Assembly (NCBI GenBank): GCA_002371495.1
Contig: DFIX01000040.1
Location: 58,156 to 77,943, forward strand
Direction of reading: 5' to 3'
Source of the DNA: Eggerthellaceae bacterium UBA3686
GTDB lineage: Bacteria; Actinomycetota; Coriobacteriia; Coriobacteriales; Eggerthellaceae
Length of the DNA: 19,788 bases
The translations under genes were made by a program, and so were the position numbers. Under the pieces are notes generated by a model, which was given only the letters and a program-made list of their open reading frames with translations, had not been told where the DNA came from and did no database searches. Positions 13,710 through 19,788 of this stretch are shown piece after piece. The first letter of the stretch is position 1. Each line of letters opens with the position of its first letter.

Positions 13710-14337
13710 AGCGTTGGGCAATGCGGGTGATCGAGATTGTGCGGGCGGGAAGGGTGCAGTGTTCGAGCAGGACGTCGGGACGCAGGCTTCCGGTGGGCTT
13801 GGCCTCGAGCGAGAAGGTCACGCGTTCGGGCGACCCCTCGACGGCCGCAAACGGCTGCACCAGGTAATCGGCCACGACGAGCGTTTTCTCTTTGCGCTTG
13901 CGCACGACCGTTACGGTTTCGGGCACCTTGATGCCGGCGACGGAGATGGGCGCCTCGAAGACGACTTCGTACGTCGAGGTCGGAAAGGCGACGCTTGCGG
14001 CGGGCGCTTTGCCCTCGATGTAGCGGCATTCCTGCACCATCAGATCCGGCACGCTGGCCGCCCGCAATGCCGCAAGGGCCTTGTCAGGCGCCACGTACTC
14101 GGTCAGCTGCAGGTCGAAAATCTCGCACGTGCTGCCGACGCCCACAGGCAGCGCCGCGCCGAACGCGATCTTCATGTGCGGCGAAAAGCCCTGGCTGACG
14201 GCGAAAGGAAGCTTAGCCCGGCGCACCGTGCGCTCGAGCGTATGGGCGACTTCCAAATGCGAGAGCATGGCCAGCCTGCCCTGCTCGATAAAGATGCAAC
14301 GCAAACGGAAGAAACGGGGAGCGTTCGGGTCGGTCAT
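13708..14337 (-). CDS. DUF2344 / TIGR03936 radical-SAM-linked protein
   Basis: A 209-aa protein of the DUF2344 family, always linked to TIGR03960 radical-SAM enzymes and in some genomes fused to them. Visible family features: RLRCIFIEQGRLAMLSHLEVAHTLERTVRRAKLPFAVSQGFSPHMKIAFGAALPVGVGSTCEIFDLQL (residues 12-78), including the SQGFSPHMKI loop. Its biochemical role is unknown; it is probably a substrate-binding or RNA-binding partner. The ATG overlaps the radical-SAM stop codon (ATGA, 4 bp), implying translational coupling and equal dosage. It is the last gene of the mrdA-rodA operon here; the ribonuclease G and rplU genes that often follow this pair are absent. Confidence 0.9.
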   Translation of the reverse strand: MTDPNAPRFFRLRCIFIEQGRLAMLSHLEVAHTLERTVRRAKLPFAVSQGFSPHMKIAFGAALPVGVGSTCEIFDLQLTEYVAPDKALAALRAASVPDLMVQECRYIEGKAPAASVAFPTSTYEVVFEAPISVAGIKVPETVTVVRKRKEKTLVVADYLVQPFAAVEGSPERVTFSLEAKPTGSLRPDVLLEHCTLPARTISITRIAQR

Positions 14338-16382
14338 CGCGCATCACCGCCTATCGGGCCCGCGGCCGCCGCATTGGCAACAGCAGCCGAATCGGCACCA
14401 GCAGCCGCGGCAACGGCGCAATCGCCAGCGACCGCATTGGCGCCTTCTTCAGTAGCGGCACCAGCTACCGTACCCAGCTTCCCTGCCGCATCCGCACTGC
14501 CTGCCGAACCCAAAACGCGCTCGTCGGCCAGCTCGTTGTCGACGCCGAGGTCCATGCATACACCGCAGCCCGAGCAGTGCTCGAACGTGCAATCGGGTGT
14601 CGTGCGCTCCTGTTCGGCCAGGGCGCGTTCGCGTACGAGCCACCGTCGCGAGGCGCCGCAGCTGATATGCTCCCATGGCATGATGTAATCGGTCGGGTAG
14701 CTCGCCTGAGCGATAGCCGCCACATCCATGCCGAGCGAGTCGGCGGCATCGCGCCACGCTTGCTCGTTGAAGTGCTCGCTCCACGCATCGAAGCGCGCAC
14801 CGCGACGCCATGCCTCTTCCACCAAATACGACGCCTCTCGCCCACCGCGGCTCATGACCGCCTCGACGAAACTGGTCTTCGGGTCATGCCAGTTGATGCT
14901 GATGGCGCGGTACTTCACCGAATGCCGCAGCAGATTCACGCGGCGCAGCGCCTCTTCGGGCGGTATCTGGCCGTCCCATTGGAACGGCGTCTGGGCCTTG
15001 GGGACGAACAGCGCCACCGATGCCCCAATCTGAATCGAGCCGCGCTGGTCTTTGGGAACGACGGCACGCGCATGCTCGTAAGCTTGCTGCACGAGCCGGG
15101 CGATACCCTTCACGTCGTCGTCGGTTTCGGTCGGAAGGCCGATCATGAAGTAGAGCTTGCAGCGCCTCCACCCAGCCTCGAATGCCGCGTCGATAGCACC
15201 GAACAGGTCGTCTTCGGTGACGTTCTTGTTTATGACGTCGCGCAAACGCTGCGTGCCCGCTTCGGGGGCAAACGTCAGCCCGCCCTTCTTCTGGCCCGCG
15301 ACCAGCCCCGCCATGTCGATCCCGAACGAGTCGAGCCGCTGCGAGGGAATCGAGATGCGTACCCCACTGCCTTCGTATGCGCTGTTCAGGCGCGTAAGAA
15401 TCCGGCGAATCTGAGAATGGTCGGTCGTCGAGAGCGACGTCAGCGAGACCTCGTCGTAGCCCGTCTGCGCAAGCCCCTCCACGACCGACGACACCACGTT
15501 GTCGGCCGACCGCTCGCGCACGGGCCTATACATCATGCCCGCCTGGCAGAAACGGCAACCGCGTGCGCAACCTCGCAAGATCTCGACGTTCAGGCGGTCG
15601 TGCACGGCCTCGGCAAAGGGCACGACGCACGGCTCCCACCCGGAGCTCTGGGCGAACCCGCGGTAAATCTGCTTGCGGACGGTAATCGGCAAGCCCGGTT
15701 CGACTGGCTCGATCCACGAACCGGCTGCCTGGGCCTCATCGGCGCTTCGCCAGCCATAAAGCTGCGGCACGTACCAGCCGTCGAGCTTGGCAAGGGCCCG
15801 CCAAATGTCGCGCCGGCTTGCACCCTGGGCGCGCAACGAGCGTATGACCTCGAGCCCTTCGGGAAGCGATTCCTCGCCCTCGCCGATGTTTATGGCATCG
15901 AAGAACAGGGCGTATGGTTCGGGGTTGTAAGCGCACGGCCCGCCTCCGACAACAATCGGATCGTCTTCGGCGCGGTCGGCGGCGCGCACGGGGATACCGG
16001 AAAGGTCCAGGATCTCGAGCACATTGGTCGCCGCCAGCTCGTGCGGCAACGTGATGCCCACGGCGTCGAACGAATTCAGCGGTGCGCAGCCCTCGATGGA
16101 AAACGCCGGCAAGCCCGCCTGTCGCAGGGCGTCGCACATATCGGCTGCAGGCAGAAAACCGCGCTCGGCCGACATCCCCGGCCGCGCGTTCACGGCGTTG
16201 ACGAGAATGCGCAGCGCCTGGTTGGCCTGGCCGAGCTCGTAAGTATCGGGGTAAACCATGCAAAAGCGGAAATCGGCCTCGGGCGTCAGGACGCTTCCCC
16301 ACTCATGGTTAATGTAGCGCGAAGGGCGCTCGGCTTTGGCAACGAGCGGCGCGACTTCGGACCATATGCTGCGGTATCGCAT
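14334..16382 (-). CDS. TIGR03960-family radical-SAM protein
   Basis: A 682-aa protein. Residues about 15-265 are the family-specific N-terminal domain, B12-binding-like (FRFCMVYPDTYELGQANQALRIL, VVGGGPCAYNPEPYALFFDAINIGEGEE). The radical-SAM core follows, with EILRGCARGCRFCQAG (C272, C276, C279; canonical Cx3Cx2C), VSLTSLSTTDHSQI, SIPSQRLDSF, GLTFAPEAGTQRLRDVINK and LYFMIGLPTETDDD. Near the end is a Cys cluster CTFEHCSGCGVC, a possible second metal site. The last 50 or so residues are an Ala/Gly-rich tail that I do not associate with the family. The frame is open to 16505, but the ATG at 16382 starts the family N-terminus (RYRSIWSEVAPLV) 4 bp after the DUF697 stop. No ribosome site is visible, so it probably relies on coupling. 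The substrate is unknown. Confidence 0.9.
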   Translation of the reverse strand: MRYRSIWSEVAPLVAKAERPSRYINHEWGSVLTPEADFRFCMVYPDTYELGQANQALRILVNAVNARPGMSAERGFLPAADMCDALRQAGLPAFSIEGCAPLNSFDAVGITLPHELAATNVLEILDLSGIPVRAADRAEDDPIVVGGGPCAYNPEPYALFFDAINIGEGEESLPEGLEVIRSLRAQGASRRDIWRALAKLDGWYVPQLYGWRSADEAQAAGSWIEPVEPGLPITVRKQIYRGFAQSSGWEPCVVPFAEAVHDRLNVEILRGCARGCRFCQAGMMYRPVRERSADNVVSSVVEGLAQTGYDEVSLTSLSTTDHSQIRRILTRLNSAYEGSGVRISIPSQRLDSFGIDMAGLVAGQKKGGLTFAPEAGTQRLRDVINKNVTEDDLFGAIDAAFEAGWRRCKLYFMIGLPTETDDDVKGIARLVQQAYEHARAVVPKDQRGSIQIGASVALFVPKAQTPFQWDGQIPPEEALRRVNLLRHSVKYRAISINWHDPKTSFVEAVMSRGGREASYLVEEAWRRGARFDAWSEHFNEQAWRDAADSLGMDVAAIAQASYPTDYIMPWEHISCGASRRWLVRERALAEQERTTPDCTFEHCSGCGVCMDLGVDNELADERVLGSAGSADAAGKLGTVAGAATEEGANAVAGDCAVAAAAGADSAAVANAAAAGPIGGDAR

Positions 16383-16386
16383 TGCG

Positions 16387-17493
16387 CTAGTTCGTAGAGG
16401 CGGTACTCGACTGAGCCACGACGCTGCTGGCCAAATCGTTGACCACGGCCGCGACCCTGGGTGCGTACTCGCGGGCCTTCTCGTAGACGCCCGGCACCTT
16501 AGCACCGAGGTCGACCGCCTTGCCGAACAGGTTCGGAAGGGCCGTCGGACCCTGCTCGCGCACCTTGGTCACAAGCTTCGTGCCGGCTTCGGCGGCGCTC
16601 GTAGCCACGTTCATGACGCCCGCGACGTCTTCCCCGCCCTCGAAGTACTCGATAGCGGCATAGCCGATGGCGGCCGTACCGCCATACGCAATGCCCGGCT
16701 TTATGATGAATCCCAGCACGGGCACGAATTCAGCCAGCTCACGGGCGATGACGCGGCAAATATAGGCACCGCCCAAGACAACTGCGAGCTCTTTGGCGCG
16801 ACCCTTGTTCATTTCCTGGCCATACGCGGCCGCGATCTGCAGCACCATTTTGGCCTGGTTGAGCGTCATGATGGGAAGATCGGCGCCGGGAATGATGGGC
16901 ACCAGCCCGATGCCGGCGTTCTGCAGCGACGTTGCCTGAACCGCATCGGTTGCGAGCGAACGGCGCATGAACGGAAACGCGATGGACATGGCCAGGCGCT
17001 TCTCGCGGCATACCGCAACGACCCAACGGCCCATGCGCGCGTCGAGCTCGGCTGCGAGCTCGGGGGTCAACTCGACCGGCTCGCCAGTCGAAGCCGCCTC
17101 GTCGGCGTCGAAGGGTGCGATGATATCCGCTTCGGGGATCTCGTATCCAAGCTCGCGTGCCTGGTCGGCGACGAACGCCGGATGCGCGGTGACGACCATG
17201 ACAGGCACGCCCGCAGCCCGCACAGCTGCAGCTGCCGGACCCACCCCGCGCGAAGGGCCAGCCACCAGCACGGCCATGTCATCGCTCGGGTGCGGCATGA
17301 ACGTATCGTCAAGATACGACACCGTCATGCGCACGGTGGGCAAAGTCGAGGCAAACGCCCCACGCACATGCGCGGCCACGTCGTTTTGCGCCTGACCGTC
17401 GATGTAAACGCTCACTGCAATCTTGGTCGATTGGGCAGCCTTGATGTCGGTTGCCTCGTCGATGAGCGCCTTCAAATCAATTGGAAGCTGCAT
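16387..17493 (-). CDS. DUF697 family protein
   Basis: A 368-aa protein. Residues about 20-125 look like an alpha/beta domain (KIAVSVYIDG, MAVLVAGPSRGVGPAAAAVRAAGVPVMVVTAHP). Residues about 180-290 are the DUF697-type region with GLVPIIPGADLPIMTLNQAKMVLQIAAAYGQ (residues 196-226) and a hydrophobic, glycine-rich segment (GGAYICRVIAREL, VPVLGFIIKPGIAYGGTAAIGYAAIEYF) that could associate with the membrane. Related domains occur with GTPases (YcjF-type), but no GTPase motif is present here. The ATG overlaps the last 17 bp of rodA and has AGGGTGA upstream. Its place between rodA and the radical-SAM pair suggests an envelope- or division-linked role; this is inference from context. Confidence 0.8.
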   Translation of the reverse strand: MQLPIDLKALIDEATDIKAAQSTKIAVSVYIDGQAQNDVAAHVRGAFASTLPTVRMTVSYLDDTFMPHPSDDMAVLVAGPSRGVGPAAAAVRAAGVPVMVVTAHPAFVADQARELGYEIPEADIIAPFDADEAASTGEPVELTPELAAELDARMGRWVVAVCREKRLAMSIAFPFMRRSLATDAVQATSLQNAGIGLVPIIPGADLPIMTLNQAKMVLQIAAAYGQEMNKGRAKELAVVLGGAYICRVIARELAEFVPVLGFIIKPGIAYGGTAAIGYAAIEYFEGGEDVAGVMNVATSAAEAGTKLVTKVREQGPTALPNLFGKAVDLGAKVPGVYEKAREYAPRVAAVVNDLASSVVAQSSTASTN

Positions 17494-18700
17494 ATGTCAC
17501 CCTGCCCGCGCTTTCTTTTCCTCGCGACCAAACCGATCCCATAAAACCCAGCAGCGCGAAGTTCACGACCATGAACGACGAACCGAAGCTCATGAACGGC
17601 AGCGGAATGCCCGTAATGGGCATGAGACCGCAGGTCATACCGATGTTCTCTAATATTTGGAACAGCCACATCCCCACGATGCACATGACGATGAGCAGGC
17701 CAAACATATCGCTCGACGCGCTTGCTATGCGAAATCCTAGTACAAACAAGGCGATGTAGAGCACCATGAGCACCATTACACCGAAAAACCCGAGCTCCTC
17801 GGCCAACACGCAGAAGATGAAGTCGGTCGGCGCCTCGGGAAGGATGCCGAGCGAATGCTGCGATCCCTTCATGTAGCCTTGCCCGAACAGCCCGCCCGAG
17901 CCGATGGCCACCTTCGCCTGCTGCAGGTTGTAGCCCTCGTCGGTCAGGTCGGCCGTGTCTTGGTTCATGAATACCAGCAAGCGGTCGCGCTGGTACTGCT
18001 TCAGCAGCTTGTACTCGCCGGTCGAGCCCTTTATGACCTCGTCGGCCAAGAACACCAGGACCACGAGCGCAACGCAAATCCCTAACGTTATGAGCAGGTA
18101 CTTCGGCCGGGCGCCGCCCATCACCAGAGCGATGGCGGCAATGAACAGGTACACGAGCCCGGTGCCCAGGTCAGGCTGGGTCATGATGCAGACGAACGGG
18201 ATGAGCATCAGGGCGATAGCCTTGCAGTACTCGCGCACGTCGTCGAGGTGCCCCTGGAACTTCGCCATGATGCTGGCATCCAGCAGGATGACGGTGATCT
18301 TTGCAAATTCGCCCGGTTGCAGCTGCGGCAAAGGGCCGATCTTTACCCACGAGGTCGCTCCCATGGTGTTGACGCCAATGCCCGGCACGTGGGGCGAAAG
18401 GATGAGCACGACGTTCAGGATGATGAACAGCGTGGTGTACTCAGACAGCCGACGGTAATCGAACGCCCAGATGAGAGCCATGGCGATGATGCCCACGGCG
18501 ACGCCTGCAAGCTGTCGCGAGAAGTTGTAGTCTTCGTCGGCGCTGACCGCCGAATACACGATCACCAGGCCGTAGACCACCAGGACCGTCACGACCAGCA
18601 GAAACGGCCAGTTGATGGCCGGCAGCTTTATCCTGCGGCGCGTCTGCGCCTGCGTCCTGCCACCCGCATCGGGCATGCGCAGATTAGTCAGCTCGGGCAT
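17477..18700 (-). CDS. rodA: SEDS peptidoglycan glycosyltransferase RodA
   Basis: A 407-aa, ten-helix SEDS protein that polymerises lipid II during cell elongation with its partner PBP2. Family motifs: SWVKIGPLPQLQPGEFAKI (residues 117-135), CIMTQPDLGTGLVYLF (171-186), GYNLQQAKVAIGSGGLFGQGY, LGILPEAPTDFIFCVLAEELGF with the catalytic Asp equivalent D293, and GMTCGLMPITGIPLPFMSFGSS near the C-terminus. The QPGE where most RodA have QPSE is a small change. The frame offers GTG 18709, ATG 18706 and ATG 18700; the last lies 8 nt after GGGAGG and is chosen. It starts 27 bp after the PBP2 stop, fixing the assignment as RodA rather than FtsW. Confidence 0.92.
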   Translation of the reverse strand: MPELTNLRMPDAGGRTQAQTRRRIKLPAINWPFLLVVTVLVVYGLVIVYSAVSADEDYNFSRQLAGVAVGIIAMALIWAFDYRRLSEYTTLFIILNVVLILSPHVPGIGVNTMGATSWVKIGPLPQLQPGEFAKITVILLDASIMAKFQGHLDDVREYCKAIALMLIPFVCIMTQPDLGTGLVYLFIAAIALVMGGARPKYLLITLGICVALVVLVFLADEVIKGSTGEYKLLKQYQRDRLLVFMNQDTADLTDEGYNLQQAKVAIGSGGLFGQGYMKGSQHSLGILPEAPTDFIFCVLAEELGFFGVMVLMVLYIALFVLGFRIASASSDMFGLLIVMCIVGMWLFQILENIGMTCGLMPITGIPLPFMSFGSSFMVVNFALLGFMGSVWSRGKESAGRVTYAASN

Positions 18701-18727
18701 TCGCATCACCTCCCTTTACAGCATCTC

Positions 18728-19788
18728 TTAGTCGGACCTCGACGTGTTGCCGAAGTTCACGGGAACGGATTTTCCGCTGGACCCGACCACGCGCTTGACT
18801 TCGGTCAGCTCGCCCTTTTCGTTGGCGAGTATGGCGCCGAGCACCGCCGCGCCGATGGGTCCTGCCGCCTCGGCACCGCCGCCGCCCTGCTCGATGCAGG
18901 CCGACACGACGTACTTCGGCTTGTCCTGCGGATAGTAGCAGACGTACCACGCCACGTCGCCCTTGCCGGCGACCTCGCCGGTACCGGTCTTGGACGAGAC
19001 GGTCGTAGCGTCGATGTTCCATTGCATGAACTCCTCGACCACCTTGTTGGCATCGGCCGAGACCAGCTTCAACGCTTCGCGCAAGATCTTGTAGTTAGCA
19101 GCGTCGACCTCGGGCGTACCCAGCTCTTCGGGCGTGAACGACACCGGCGGTGCGTCCGCCGCATTGCGGACTTCCTTCAGGACGTGGGGCTTCATCAGCG
19201 TGCCCGTTGCCACGGCGCCGTAAGCCACCGCGTTCTGCAGCGGGGTTATAAGAACGTCGCCCTGCCCGATGACCAAGTTTGTCAGATCGCCGCCGCGCCA
19301 TTGGCCCTCGGTGGGAACGTCGGACCAATGCTGGGCCTTCCACTCGGGCGTGGGAATGCGCCCGGGCTCCTCGCCCGACAGATCGATGCCCGTCTGCTTA
19401 CCGAATCCGAACTTGGCGATTTCCTCCTGCATGGCCGTATCGCTGATGTCGCCGCCCTGCGTGACGCCCGCGTAGAAGAAGTCCTTGGCAATTTCGTAGA
19501 AGACGACGTCGCACGACACGCGGATGCCGTCGTTGAGGTTGATCTTGCCATGGCCCGACAAAAGCCAGCAGTTCTGCCAGTCGCCCGAGTTGAAGCCGTC
19601 CCACGAACCGCCGCATTCCCACGTCTTCTTGCTGTCGGCGAAACCGTACTTCAACCCGGCTAGGCTCGTGAAGGCCTTGTAGGTCGAAGCGGCCGGGTAC
19701 GTACCTGACACCGCACGGTTGAGCAGCGGATAGTAGCTCTCTTCGGTCGAGTACAGATCCCAAACGTCCTGGGCGATGCCGCCCGTGA
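18728..19788 (-). CDS. mrdA: Penicillin-binding protein 2 (partial, C-terminal part)
   Basis: The C-terminal 353 residues of the transpeptidase, truncated by the window's right edge; its start lies beyond 19788. The reading frame is open from the edge (GGIAQDVWDLYS..., PLLNRAVSGTYPAASTYK) and a GTG at 19709-19711 is only an internal codon. Transpeptidase motifs: SxxK in ASTYK, SxN-type SCD in VSCDVVFYEI (Asp at the third position, as in Escherichia coli PBP2), and KTG in SSKTGTGEV. IGQGDVLITPLQNAVAYGAVA is also typical of class B PBPs. It cross-links peptidoglycan synthesised by RodA. It is first in the visible operon order and ends 27 bp before rodA. Confidence 0.92.
   Translation of the reverse strand, partial: TGGIAQDVWDLYSTEESYYPLLNRAVSGTYPAASTYKAFTSLAGLKYGFADSKKTWECGGSWDGFNSGDWQNCWLLSGHGKINLNDGIRVSCDVVFYEIAKDFFYAGVTQGGDISDTAMQEEIAKFGFGKQTGIDLSGEEPGRIPTPEWKAQHWSDVPTEGQWRGGDLTNLVIGQGDVLITPLQNAVAYGAVATGTLMKPHVLKEVRNAADAPPVSFTPEELGTPEVDAANYKILREALKLVSADANKVVEEFMQWNIDATTVSSKTGTGEVAGKGDVAWYVCYYPQDKPKYVVSACIEQGGGGAEAAGPIGAAVLGAILANEKGELTEVKRVVGSSGKSVPVNFGNTSRSD

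Noticed and set aside
14577..16397. 606-aa open frame antisense to the TIGR03960 gene
   Set aside because: Low-complexity, Arg/His/Leu-rich translation typical of GC-rich antisense frames; the minus-strand protein has clear catalytic motifs.
18248..19663. 471-aa open frame antisense to rodA/mrdA
   Set aside because: It spans two well-identified minus-strand genes and has no family features.

Overview
The window reads as chromosomal DNA of a high-GC, Gram-positive anaerobe. The best fit is an actinobacterium of the class Coriobacteriia (Eggerthella/Slackia type). I infer this from base composition, strong AGGAGG-type ribosome sites, two kinds of radical-SAM enzyme, an NhaC antiporter, an LTA-synthase-like membrane sulfatase and a rodA/mrdA block next to a TIGR03960/DUF2344 radical-SAM pair. 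No marker gene in the window settles the genus. I see no tRNA, rRNA, CRISPR, prophage or transposase gene.

Layout. 1-2.1 kb (minus strand): a stand-alone radical-SAM enzyme and a Ser/Ala-rich lipoprotein. 2.1-3.4 kb: a 76-aa membrane protein divergent from a LysR-type regulator, with a clear sigma70-type promoter and a candidate LysR box between them. 3.4-5.1 kb (minus): a fluoride channel (crcB/fluC) followed 3 bp later by a tyrosine phosphatase with an extra N-terminal beta-rich domain. 5.3-6.2 kb: class II fructose-bisphosphate aldolase with a textbook terminator. 6.6-7.6 kb: CPBP (CAAX-type) membrane protease. 7.6-9.8 kb (minus): membrane sulfatase/phosphotransferase. 10.0-11.5 kb: NhaC-family antiporter, divergent from the sulfatase across a 48-bp inverted repeat. 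12.0-13.1 kb (minus): branched-chain aminotransferase. 13.2-13.6 kb: small HExxH metallopeptidase. 13.7-19.8 kb (minus): a tight operon reading mrdA (PBP2) > rodA > DUF697 protein > TIGR03960 radical SAM > DUF2344 protein. It couples elongasome cell-wall synthesis to an uncharacterised radical-SAM pair.

The most unusual content is intergenic. Three copies of a 111-bp element (6316-6426, 11518-11628, 11806-11916), plus a right-half fragment (11931-11969), each fold into a stem of about 27-30 bp with a 50-51-nt loop. The loop ends are conserved, but the outer stem arms differ almost completely between copies while staying complementary within each copy. The departures from Watson-Crick pairing in the outer arms are G-U in one orientation. 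This suggests a structured RNA or a single-stranded-DNA hairpin element. Two simpler palindrome families lie among them: a 31-37-bp REP-like palindrome (three copies near 2.0, 11.67 and 13.66 kb) and a terminator-like palindrome at 13672-13709, half of which also begins the window. Start codons were reassigned wherever a ribosome site or family alignment favoured an internal start.
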